Assembly (NCBI RefSeq): GCF_014195505.1 | Contig: NZ_JACIBV010000002.1 | Location: forward strand, 372,001 to 436,000 | DNA: 64,000 bases | Direction of reading: 5' to 3' | Origin: Nonomuraea dietziae | GTDB lineage: Bacteria; Actinomycetota; Actinomycetes; Streptosporangiales; Streptosporangiaceae | In this document: positions 1 through 7,319 of the stretch, one piece after another | How the letters are laid out: the number at the start of each line of letters is the position of its first letter | Position numbering within the stretch: position 1 is the first letter of the stretch | The notes under the pieces: generated by a model | The model's database searches: none | What the model was told of the DNA's origin: nothing | The model's input: the letters and a program-made list of their open reading frames with translations, nothing else | Translations under genes and position numbers: made by a program

Positions 1-1
1 G

Positions 2-208
2 GACAGGGTCTTCTCAGGCCCGCGCGACACCGTGCTGGCCGAGGCCAAGGCGGAGGCCGTGGCCCGCGCCGAGCGGGCAGGCGCGCGCGAGGGCAGCGTG
101 CGCATCGCCGACGTGGAGGAGGTCCCGCTGGCCTACCTGCCCGGCGACGCAACCCGCATCCGGGTGAAGGCGGTCGGCGACCTGGACTTGGAGAAGATCA
201 ATGCGTAA
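2..208 (+). CDS. C-terminal end of a hydantoinase/oxoprolinase (HyuA-like) subunit, cut by the window edge
   Basis: The open frame enters from the left edge and ends at TAA 206-208, giving the last 68 residues. The tail contains PLAYLPGDATRIRVKAVGDL, which resembles the C-terminus of hydantoinase A/oxoprolinase-type subunits. These ATP-dependent enzymes open hydantoin or 5-oxoproline rings or carboxylate related substrates in the cytoplasm. Its stop overlaps the start of the DUF917 gene by 8 bases, so the two are almost certainly one operon and probably translationally coupled. HyuA-like proteins and DUF917 proteins are frequent neighbours. The substrate cannot be read from this fragment, and the catalytic part lies outside the window. 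Confidence 0.75.
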   Translation, partial: DRVFSGPRDTVLAEAKAEAVARAERAGAREGSVRIADVEEVPLAYLPGDATRIRVKAVGDLDLEKINA

Positions 209-1259
209 GATCGGCATCGACCAGCTGGACGACATGGCCAGGGGCGCCGGCATCCTCGGCACCGGCGGAGGCGGCGACCCCTACGTCGGCAAGCTGCTGG
301 CCAGGGAGGCCATCCGCCGTCACGGCCCGGTGACCCTCTACGACATCGCCGAGGTGCCGGCCGACGCCACCGTGGTGCCGATCTCGGGCATGGGCGCCCC
401 CACCGTGCTGCTGGAGAAGCTGCCCGCCGGCACCGAGGAGCTGGCCGCGCTGCGGGCGCTGGAGGCGGTGCTCGGCCGCAAGGCCACGCACATCGTCCCG
501 ATCGAGGTCGGCGGCGTGAACTCGATGATCCCCATCGCGGCCGCCGCCCAGGCAGGACTGCCCCTCGTGGACGGCGACGCCATGGGCCGCGCCTTCCCGG
601 AGGCGCAGATGGTGCTCCCCACCCTCATCGGGGTGTCCAACACGCCCATGGCCCTGGCCGACGACAAGGGCAACACCCTGGTCGTCGACGCGATCTCCAA
701 CCACTGGGCCGAACGGCTGGGCAGGGCGGCCTGCGTGCAGATGGGCTGCCAGGTCTCGTGCGCCGACACCGTGCTGCGCGGCGACCAGCTGGCCGACGGC
801 CTGGTCCCCGCCACCCTGACGCTGGCCGAGGACCTTGGCAGGGCCGTACGGCTGGCGCGGGCCGCCCACGCCGACCCCGTGGCCGCGGCGACCTCCGTGC
901 TCGGCGGCGTGAAGCTGTTCGCGGGCAAGGTCGTGGACGTCGAGCGCCGCACCACCGGCGGGTTCGCGCGAGGCAAGGCGCTGCTGGCGGGGGCGGGCTC
1001 CTTCGAGCTCAGCTTCCAGAACGAGCACCTGCTGGCCCGCAGGGACGGCGGGATCGTCGCGACCACCCCCGACCTCATCTGCGTGCTCGACACCGACACC
1101 GGCGAGCCGGTGACCACCGAGGCCATGCGCTACGGCCTGCGCGTCACCGTCATCGGGGTGCCCTGCGACCCGCGGTGGACCTCCCCCGCGGGGCTCGAGC
1201 TGGCGGGGCCGAGGTACTTCGGCTACGACTGCGACTACCGGCCCCTGCCCCTCGCCTAG
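201..1259 (+). CDS. DUF917 family protein
   Basis: This 352-residue protein starts at ATG 201 inside the end of the HyuA-like gene. It has the family's N-terminal pattern GILGTGGGGDPYVG, then GGVNSMIP and VDGDAMGRAFPE, and its length is normal for DUF917. Members are usually paired with hydantoinase/oxoprolinase genes. One characterised relative is an S-methylthiohydantoin desulfurase, so a role in hydantoin-like or thiohydantoin degradation is plausible, but the exact reaction is inferred. No signal peptide or membrane segment is seen. A GntR regulator follows 157 bases downstream, after a hairpin and a palindromic operator-like site, and probably controls a related regulon. Confidence 0.85.
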   Translation: MRKIGIDQLDDMARGAGILGTGGGGDPYVGKLLAREAIRRHGPVTLYDIAEVPADATVVPISGMGAPTVLLEKLPAGTEELAALRALEAVLGRKATHIVPIEVGGVNSMIPIAAAAQAGLPLVDGDAMGRAFPEAQMVLPTLIGVSNTPMALADDKGNTLVVDAISNHWAERLGRAACVQMGCQVSCADTVLRGDQLADGLVPATLTLAEDLGRAVRLARAAHADPVAAATSVLGGVKLFAGKVVDVERRTTGGFARGKALLAGAGSFELSFQNEHLLARRDGGIVATTPDLICVLDTDTGEPVTTEAMRYGLRVTVIGVPCDPRWTSPAGLELAGPRYFGYDCDYRPLPLA

Positions 1260-1291
1260 CCCCGAGCCCTCGGCTCAGGGACTTCCCAGGG

Positions 1292-1328
1292 CCGGGGGCG
1301 CGTGACACCCTCCGCGGCGCGCCCCCGG
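1292..1328 (+). terminator. GC-rich terminator-like hairpin after the DUF917 gene
   Basis: A perfect 11-bp inverted repeat (left arm 1292-1302 CCGGGGGCGCG, right arm 1318-1328) encloses a 15-base loop, 33 bases past the DUF917 stop. There is no T-run, as is common in high-GC actinomycetes. It probably ends the HyuA/DUF917 transcript before the GntR gene. Confidence 0.6.
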
Positions 1329-1383
1329 TCCCGGTGCCTCGCTCGGGTGCCCCTGCCGTCCCTGCAACGTGGAGGAAATATTT

Positions 1384-1399
1384 GTCAGGACATTCTGAC
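1384..1399. promoter_or_regulatory. Palindromic operator candidate upstream of the GntR gene
   Basis: GTCAG-N6-CTGAC is a perfect inverted repeat ending 17 bases before the GntR start. The position suggests autoregulation by the GntR/HutC-type protein. Assignment to this regulator is inferred from location only. Confidence 0.5.
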
Positions 1400-1416
1400 C
1401 TCGGTAGCCTGATCAC

Positions 1417-2157
1417 ATGACCGCGAACCTGGCGATCGACCTGGACCGCTCCAGTCCCGTCCCGCTGTACTTCCAGGTGGCCGAGCAGATCGCCGAAGCG
1501 ATCAGGCGAGGCGACCTCGCCCCCGGATCCAGGCTCGACAACGAGATCCTGCTCGCCGATCGGCTCGGGCTCTCCAGGCCGACCATCCGCCAGGCGATCC
1601 AGTATCTCGTCGACAAGGGCCTGCTGGTGCGCAAGCGCGGCGTGGGCACCCAGGTCGTGCACGGCCAGGTCAAGCGCTCGGTCGAGCTCACCAGCCTCTA
1701 CGACGACCTGCGCCGCGCGGGGCAGGAACCGGCCACGAAGGTGCTGGCGCTCGAGCCGCGCCCCGTCGACGAGCAGGTCGCCCAGGTGCTCGGCCTCTCG
1801 CCCGGCGACGAGGCCCTCTACCTGGAGCGGCTGCGCTTCGCCTCGGGCGAGCCGCTGGCGCTGCTGCACAACTGGCTGCCCCTCGCCCTGGCGCCGCTGA
1901 CCGCCGAGGGCCTGCAGGGCAGGGGGCTGTACGAACTGCTGCGCGCCGCCGGGGTGCGGATGCGGGTGGCCAACCAGCGCATCGGCGCCCGCGCCGCCTC
2001 CGCGACCGAGGCCAAGCTGCTCGACGAGCGCAGGGGCGCGCCGCTGCTCACCATGATCCGCACCACCTACGACGACCAGGGCAGGGCCGTCGAGCACGGC
2101 TCACACGTCTACCGGGCTTCGCACTACTCCCTCGAGGTCACCCTCATCGAGCGATGA
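1417..2157 (+). CDS. GntR/HutC-family transcriptional regulator with UTRA effector domain
   Basis: A 246-residue protein. Residues about 12-80 form the winged helix of GntR regulators (VPLYFQVAEQIAEAIRRGDL, then the recognition helix around LSRPTIRQAIQYL). The remainder matches a UTRA ligand-binding domain in length and pattern (ELTSLYDDLRRAGQEPATKV; ALYLERLR; HVYRASHYSLEV near the end). Such proteins are cytoplasmic repressors released by a small metabolite, often a sugar or amino-acid derivative. It lies downstream of a hydantoinase-like/DUF917 pair in the same orientation, separated by a hairpin, and has a palindrome just upstream. It likely controls that catabolic operon; the ligand is unknown. 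Its last 57 bases overlap the convergent DedA gene. Confidence 0.9.
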   Translation: MTANLAIDLDRSSPVPLYFQVAEQIAEAIRRGDLAPGSRLDNEILLADRLGLSRPTIRQAIQYLVDKGLLVRKRGVGTQVVHGQVKRSVELTSLYDDLRRAGQEPATKVLALEPRPVDEQVAQVLGLSPGDEALYLERLRFASGEPLALLHNWLPLALAPLTAEGLQGRGLYELLRAAGVRMRVANQRIGARAASATEAKLLDERRGAPLLTMIRTTYDDQGRAVEHGSHVYRASHYSLEVTLIER

Positions 2158-2754
2158 GGCCCTGCTCGCCTTCCTCCTGAGGTACCAGGTGGTGCTGAGC
2201 CCGAACAGCACGGCCGCCGCCAGCCCCACCCACGAGAAGCCCTTCAGCCACTTCTCGGCGACGATGCCCAGGTAGTAGATCACCGCCGTGGTGCCGCCCG
2301 CCCAGACGATGCCGCCGAGCACGTTGGCGACCAGGAACTTCCAGTACGGCATGCGCAACGCCCCCGCCAGCGGCCCGGCCAGGATGCGCAGCAGTGCGAC
2401 GAAGCGCCCGAAGAACACCGTCCACATGCCGTAGCGGTGGAAGTAGTGCTCGGCCTTGGCGATGTGGTGCGGCCCGAAGTGCTTGGGGAACCTTCTGCCC
2501 AGACGGTCGAAGAGGGGCTTGCCGCCCCTCCTGCCGATGGCGTAGCCGATCGAGTCGCCGACGATCGCCCCCACGCTGGCGCACACGCCCACCCAGACGG
2601 GGCTCACCACACCCTTGGCCGACAGCAAGGCCGAGCTGACCAGGACGATCTCGCCCGGCAGCGGGATGCCCAGGCTCTCCAGCCCGATGACCACTCCCAC
2701 CAGAGCGCAGATCCACAGCGGCGGGATGGCCTGCAGCCATTCGTCGATATGCAT
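2101..2754 (-). CDS. DedA-family integral membrane protein
   Basis: This 217-residue protein has an N-terminal re-entrant or hydrophobic stretch, the ESLGIPLPGEIVL motif, a central GRRGGKPLFDRLGRRFPKHF loop and the hallmark FGRFVALLRILAGPLAGALRM segment, followed by two C-terminal membrane helices. These are diagnostic of the DedA/SNARE-associated family, which includes lipid transporters or flippases acting on undecaprenyl-phosphate or phosphatidylethanolamine in other bacteria. The start ATG is preceded by AAGGTG. The gene converges on the GntR gene and its last 57 coding bases overlap that gene's 3' end, an unusually long convergent overlap. An alternative shorter 3' end is not available because the frame has no earlier stop. 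The specific lipid substrate is unknown. Confidence 0.9.
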   Translation of the reverse strand: MHIDEWLQAIPPLWICALVGVVIGLESLGIPLPGEIVLVSSALLSAKGVVSPVWVGVCASVGAIVGDSIGYAIGRRGGKPLFDRLGRRFPKHFGPHHIAKAEHYFHRYGMWTVFFGRFVALLRILAGPLAGALRMPYWKFLVANVLGGIVWAGGTTAVIYYLGIVAEKWLKGFSWVGLAAAVLFGLSTTWYLRRKASRASSLDEGDLEGVVRSPVDV

Positions 2755-3046
2755 CCGGACACCTTAGCGTCGGCAACCTGCGGAAAGAGCGCCGACAGTA
2801 GTCGCGATCACACGGGCCGGCCGGCTCAGGGTCCGGGCCGGCCAGGAGGGCGGCCGGTCGCGTGTGAGGTGGCGGGCACCGGGCGGCACCGGGTCGCGCT
2901 CCCCCTGTCGAGGAGCGGCCCCGCCGGCCCGACTGGGTCTCGACACCCGCGCCGACGGCCTGGCCGCCTGCGTGCTCTCCCCATGGCGACCGGGATCGGG
3001 AACGTGGCGCCCCAGCCGTCAGGCTGTGTGACGGGTTCGATGTCGT
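2755..3046. other. Non-coding spacer between DedA and the lyase gene
   Basis: I see no convincing gene here. It contains the DedA promoter side and an imperfect inverted repeat at about 2810-2864 built from GCCGGCC blocks flanked by CACACG and CGTGTG. Nothing else stands out before the terminator hairpin at 3047. Confidence 0.5.
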
Positions 3047-3082
3047 AGCGCCCCGGCCGTCTATGGACGGGGCCGGGGCGCT
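3047..3082. terminator. Strong bidirectional terminator hairpin downstream of the lyase gene
   Basis: A perfect 12-bp stem (AGCGCCCCGGCC at 3047-3058 and its complement at 3071-3082) closes a 12-base loop that can pair further (GTC...GAC). It lies 14 bases past the stop of the minus-strand lyase gene and is its likely terminator. Confidence 0.75.
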
Positions 3083-3095
3083 CGACCAGAAGGGG

Positions 3096-4775
3096 TTACC
3101 GCGTGACCCGGGTGCCGCCGAAGGTGACGACGAGGCGGCCGTCCGCGGCGAAGGACCAGTTCAGAGCGCCGGAGTAGGAGGCGCAGCGAGAGCCGTTCGT
3201 GCCGGACCAGAACTGGTTGGAACTGTCCGCGTTGCCGACGATCTTGTCGTTGCTTCCGCTGCCGGCGCGGCAGGAGACGTTGTTGCGGAACACCGAGCTG
3301 CCCGCCTCGAAGGTGTAGTTGCGTTCGGTGTTGTCGACGCTGATGTTGTCGGAGACCGTCATGGCGCCGGGGTTGCGGTTGTAGGTGAAGCCGTGCTTGC
3401 CGTTGTTGTACGCGATGTTCCGCCGGATGACGTGGTTGACCCCGATGTCCTCGCCGCCGAGCTTGTAGCCGTTGCGGTCGCCGTTGCCGGCCTGGCCGCC
3501 GTCGCTGAGGGTGCCGTTGTCGTACGACAGGGAGTCCTCGATGGTCACCGCGCCGATGGCCCCGGTGTCGGTCTTGGTGTAGAGGTCCCAGCCGTCGTCG
3601 ATGTTGTTGCGGGCCACGGCGTAGCGGAAGACGTTGCCGGAGCCGACGGTGAGCTTGGCGGCGAAGCCGTCGGCGTCCTCGCCGTCGGAGTCGGCGTTGT
3701 CATGGGAGAGGACGCTCAACATGAGGTTGTCGGCCGGCCACCGGTCGCGGGGGGTGGTGGAGAGCATCCGCGAGAGCTGCAGGCCGGTGTCGCGGTTGAA
3801 CCTCGTCACCGTGCGCTCGATGATGTTGTCGCTGCCGCCCACGAAGATCCCGTTGTCACCGGCGCGCTCGACGGTGATGCCGTTGACGTGCCAGTACGAC
3901 CCGTTCACTGCGAGACCGCGGTTGGCCGGGTCCTCGGCCTGGGCCGAGAAGTTCAGGATCGGCGTCTCGCCGGGGTAGGCGGTCAGCTTCTTGCGGGCGC
4001 CGGGGGTGCCGTTGTTCCCGTCCGCGATGGTGACGGTCTGCGCGAAGGCGTACGTCCCGCCGCGCAGGTAGATCGTCCCACCGGCGGCGACGCGCGTGAT
4101 CGCCGAGGTGAGCGTCGTCGGGTCCGACTGCGTGCCGGTCGCGCCGTCCCTGCCGCTGGGCGACACGTACAGCGCGCCGCTCGGCGGGGTCGTCGGGGTG
4201 ACGGTCGGGGTGGGCGTGGGGCTCGGCGTCGGCGTGGCGGTCGGGGTGGGGGTGGGGCCGCCACCCGCGGGGCGCAGGGTCCACTGTTTGGAGGTGACCG
4301 AGTCGCAGGAGTTCTGCTGCAGGACGGCGCCGACCGCGGTGGAGCTGTCCTTGACGTTGAGGCACTTGCCGCCGTTGGCGTTGACCACCCGGTAGTTCGA
4401 ACCGGCGGCGACCAGCTGCCAGCTCTGCGAGGCGGCGCCGGTGCACGTCTCCTGCTGGACGGCCTTGCCCGCGCTGGTGGAGGCGTCACGGACGCCGACG
4501 CACCTGCCGCTGTGCCGGGCCTTGATCTGGTAGGCGCCGCCGGAGGCGGTGAGCGTGAAGACCGGTCCTGAGGTCTCGGCGCACGCGTTCTGCGTGAGCT
4601 GCACGCCCTCGCCGGTGCTCTGCCCCGGTACGGCGGCGCACAGGCCGCTGTGGGCGTTGACCAGGGTGTAGTCGCCGTTGGCGGGGGCTGCCCAGGCCGG
4701 CGTGGTGAGCGCGGCCACCAGGCCGGCGGTGGTGAGGAGCCCAGCGGTCAGCGCGACCGCCAGTTTCCTTCCCAT
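3096..4775 (-). CDS. Secreted ricin-type lectin fused to a right-handed beta-helix (PL9-like pectate lyase) domain
   Basis: I chose ATG 4775 (559 residues). An in-frame start at 4805 exists but would put ten residues ahead of a clear signal peptide (MGRKLAVALTAGLL...PAWA). After cleavage comes a ricin-B lectin domain of about 140 residues with repeated SxQxW-like motifs (SQSWQL, SKQWTL). A Pro/Thr linker (TPTPTATPTPSPTPTPTV) follows, then a domain of about 350 residues starting ALYVSPSGRDG that has the repeated N-rich turns of parallel beta-helices (NGIFVGGSDNIIERTVT; FRYAVARNNIDDGWDLY; NGYKLGGEDIG). This matches polysaccharide lyase family 9-like enzymes, so extracellular degradation of pectin-like polymer is likely. 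A LacI-type palindrome lies upstream. Substrate specificity is inferred. Confidence 0.85.
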   Translation of the reverse strand: MGRKLAVALTAGLLTTAGLVAALTTPAWAAPANGDYTLVNAHSGLCAAVPGQSTGEGVQLTQNACAETSGPVFTLTASGGAYQIKARHSGRCVGVRDASTSAGKAVQQETCTGAASQSWQLVAAGSNYRVVNANGGKCLNVKDSSTAVGAVLQQNSCDSVTSKQWTLRPAGGGPTPTPTATPTPSPTPTPTVTPTTPPSGALYVSPSGRDGATGTQSDPTTLTSAITRVAAGGTIYLRGGTYAFAQTVTIADGNNGTPGARKKLTAYPGETPILNFSAQAEDPANRGLAVNGSYWHVNGITVERAGDNGIFVGGSDNIIERTVTRFNRDTGLQLSRMLSTTPRDRWPADNLMLSVLSHDNADSDGEDADGFAAKLTVGSGNVFRYAVARNNIDDGWDLYTKTDTGAIGAVTIEDSLSYDNGTLSDGGQAGNGDRNGYKLGGEDIGVNHVIRRNIAYNNGKHGFTYNRNPGAMTVSDNISVDNTERNYTFEAGSSVFRNNVSCRAGSGSNDKIVGNADSSNQFWSGTNGSRCASYSGALNWSFAADGRLVVTFGGTRVTR

Positions 4776-5237
4776 GGATGGCTTCTTGTGCACGTCCAGC
4801 TCCATTCCTGCGGGGGGTTTGTTCAGGCATGGCTGTCAGAGCTGCGGGCCGGAGGGGACCGCGGCCGTGGACTGAGAGGAATCCGAGGTGCCGGGGCCTC
4901 CGTGGCACCGGGGACCGCCCCCGGTGGGTCGTGGAACGGCTTGCGCGGGCCGTACCTGTGCCCGGTCGGTTCCTCAGGTCGTCGGCACCGGGTCGTGCTC
5001 GGCGCATTCGATACCAACCGGTTGCAGAAACAGTGCCGTTACATGACAAGCACCGTCAATACATCCCGATAAAACTGCAAACACCATCACGTGTTTCGCC
5101 TGGTTGCGTCGCTATTTCTGCAACAACCGCTTGCAAGGATGCTGCCGCAGCGGGGACCGTGCGCGAGGTGACCCTGGCGTCCTCCTCCGACACCGTGGGG
5201 AACCCGTCGCGGTGCGCCCCAGCCGGGACGCGCCCGA
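4776..5237. promoter_or_regulatory. Promoter region of the lyase gene with a LacI-type palindrome
   Basis: This 462-base spacer contains no convincing gene. At 5015-5024 it carries the palindrome CAACCGGTTG, with related TTGCAAG/CTTGCAA-type words at about 5120-5140. Centred CG palindromes of this kind are typical of LacI-family sugar regulators, which often control polysaccharide-degrading enzymes. The stretch 5010-5120 is clearly more AT-rich than its surroundings, as expected for a promoter of the minus-strand lyase gene. Confidence 0.45.
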
Positions 5238-7319
5238 TCATGCGCCGATCGCGGAGATGACGCCGGGCTCCAGGCCGCGCCTCGCCCCGTCGCGGAAGGC
5301 CGCCGTGAAAGCCCGTTTTCCCAGCTTCCTGCGGGACTGCTCCGCGCAACGTTCGTGCCACCTCGCGTGGTACCCGAGCCGGCCCGGTGTGGTCCCCACC
5401 ACCTGCCACAACGCGTGGGCCGCGCCCAGCGTCCTGGCGGCCCGTTCGTGGTCCCCCCTGGCGCCGGCCGTCCACGCCAGCACCTCCAGGCACTGCGTGA
5501 GGGTCCACCGGTCGTTGATCTCCTGGGCGAACTCGGCCGCCTCGCTCACCAGTTCTCCGGCACGACGGCAGTCACCCAGGTTCCACATGGCGATGCCGAG
5601 AGCCAGCTGGGCGTGACTGCGTGACATCGAAGCGTGACGGATCTCGCACAGCGCCAGCAGTTCCTCACCGAACCTGGCGGCTCGCGCGGGGTCCTCCATC
5701 GAGCCGTAGACGGCCGCGTAGTAGAGGTTGAAGGCGATGCTGTCGAGATCGCCGGTGGCGCGGTGGAGGGCGAGCGACTCCTCCAGGAGCGCGAGGCCGC
5801 GTGGCGCGTCGCCGGTGGAGAAGGCGGCAAGACCGGAGGTCCGGATGGCGAGCGGCAGGACATCCTCGTTGCCTGCCCGCCGTGCCATGGTGTGACATTC
5901 CTCCAGTCTCGGCATCGCCACGGCCAGGTCGCCCTGGCGGAGGGCGAGCATGCTGTCCACCCAGAGCGCCATCGCACGGGCGCCGACCGCGCCGGGCACC
6001 AGGTCCAGGCCGCGCTCCAGCCAGTACCGGCCTTCGGTGAGGGAGCCGGCGAGGAGCCAGTAGAGCCACATCGCCGTCGCGGTCTCCAGCCCCTCGACAG
6101 CCGTGCTCGGCTCGCTCAGGCACATCTCCAGCGCCGCGCGCACGTTGGGCAGCTCCCGTCGCAGGAGCCGGTAGCGCTCGAGCTGGTCCGGGACGATCCG
6201 GTCGATCCGGTGTGCCTCCACCACATCCCGGTAGTGGTCGATGTACCGCCCGCGCAGCGCTCGCGCCTCCGAAGGATCCAGCCGCTCGTACCCGTACGCT
6301 CGGATGCTCTCCAGCATGCGGTACCTGACTCCGGCCTGCCCCTGCTCGCCCACCAGGACCGACTTGTCCACCAGCCCCGCGAGCAGATCGATGACGTCGG
6401 CGAGGTGGATCTCGCCGCCCGCGCACACCGCCTCGGCGGTGTCGAGGTCGGCCCCACCGGGGAACACCGAGAGCCGGGCCCACAGCCGCTGTTCGGCCGG
6501 CGAGCAGAGATCGAAGCTCCAGTCCATGGTCGCGCGCAGCGTCCGGTGGCGGGGCAGGCCGGTGGGGCTCCCGCGCGCCAGCACGTCGAAGCGTTCCTCC
6601 ACCTCGTGGGTGAGCTGCTCCAACGGCACTGCGCGCAGCCGCGCCGCGGCCAGCTCGATCGCCAGCGGGATTCCCTCCAGGCGCTGGGCCAGCCTCGCCA
6701 GATACGCCGCGTTCCCTGCGTCAAGGGAGAAGCCAGGCCACACGCTCGCCGCGCGATCCACGAACAGCCGTACCGCATCGTGCCGGGCGATGTCGCTCGG
6801 CCGGTGGCCGTGGTCCGGCACCGACAGTGACGGGACCACCAGCACCTGCTCGCCGCTCACCCTCAAGGTCTGCCTGCTGGTCACCAGGATCCGCAGCCGG
6901 GCGGCACCCCGCAACAGCTGCTCCACGAGGCGGGCGCAGTCCTCGAGCAGGTGCTCGCAGTTGTCCAGCACGAGCAGCATCCGCTTGTCCGCCAGGTAGT
7001 CCACCAGCATGGTCGCGGGGTCGGGTCCCGCCTCCGGCAGGCCCAGCGCCGCGGCGACGGTCGGTGCCAGCAGGTCACCGGCTTCCAAGGTGACCAGCTC
7101 GACCGTCTCCACGCCGTCCCTGTACGTGCGCCCGAGCGTCTCGGCGACCCTGGCCGCCAGCCGCGTCTTGCCGACACCGCCCACTCCGGTCAAGGTCAGC
7201 AGCCGCGTGTGGGACAGCATCTGCCTGGCCTGTGCCACCTCGCGTCTGCGCCCGACGAACCTGGGCGCCTCCGTCGGCGGGCCGGTCCCGGCCGCAGGAC
7301 AGCGCTCGGTCCGGCTCAC
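5238..7319 (-). CDS. STAND-type NB-ARC/TPR ATPase lacking the LuxR HTH domain
   Basis: This 693-residue protein starts at GTG 7319, sharing GTGA with the stop of the upstream paralogue, so translation is coupled. Residues about 45-52 are the Walker A loop (GVGGVGKTR); LLVLDNCEHLL is Walker B, RILVTSRQ the sensor, and GIPLAIELAAARL the GLPL-like motif. A winged-helix segment (DLCSPAEQRLWARLSVFPGG) and an alpha-helical TPR-like half follow. Two neighbouring paralogues continue into a LuxR helix-turn-helix of about 60 residues. This one stops after FTAAFRDGARR with a short unrelated tail, and I found no HTH remnant in any frame downstream. It may be a partner or antagonist of the HTH-bearing protein encoded just upstream. 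Its signal is unknown. Confidence 0.88.
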   Translation of the reverse strand: MSRTERCPAAGTGPPTEAPRFVGRRREVAQARQMLSHTRLLTLTGVGGVGKTRLAARVAETLGRTYRDGVETVELVTLEAGDLLAPTVAAALGLPEAGPDPATMLVDYLADKRMLLVLDNCEHLLEDCARLVEQLLRGAARLRILVTSRQTLRVSGEQVLVVPSLSVPDHGHRPSDIARHDAVRLFVDRAASVWPGFSLDAGNAAYLARLAQRLEGIPLAIELAAARLRAVPLEQLTHEVEERFDVLARGSPTGLPRHRTLRATMDWSFDLCSPAEQRLWARLSVFPGGADLDTAEAVCAGGEIHLADVIDLLAGLVDKSVLVGEQGQAGVRYRMLESIRAYGYERLDPSEARALRGRYIDHYRDVVEAHRIDRIVPDQLERYRLLRRELPNVRAALEMCLSEPSTAVEGLETATAMWLYWLLAGSLTEGRYWLERGLDLVPGAVGARAMALWVDSMLALRQGDLAVAMPRLEECHTMARRAGNEDVLPLAIRTSGLAAFSTGDAPRGLALLEESLALHRATGDLDSIAFNLYYAAVYGSMEDPARAARFGEELLALCEIRHASMSRSHAQLALGIAMWNLGDCRRAGELVSEAAEFAQEINDRWTLTQCLEVLAWTAGARGDHERAARTLGAAHALWQVVGTTPGRLGYHARWHERCAEQSRRKLGKRAFTAAFRDGARRGLEPGVISAIGA

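Noticed and set aside
3063..4571. 502-residue plus-strand frame opposite the lyase gene
   Set aside because: Val/Gly/Ala/Asp-rich shadow of the Pro/Thr-linker and lectin/lyase coding strand; the minus-strand protein has clear domains and a signal peptide.
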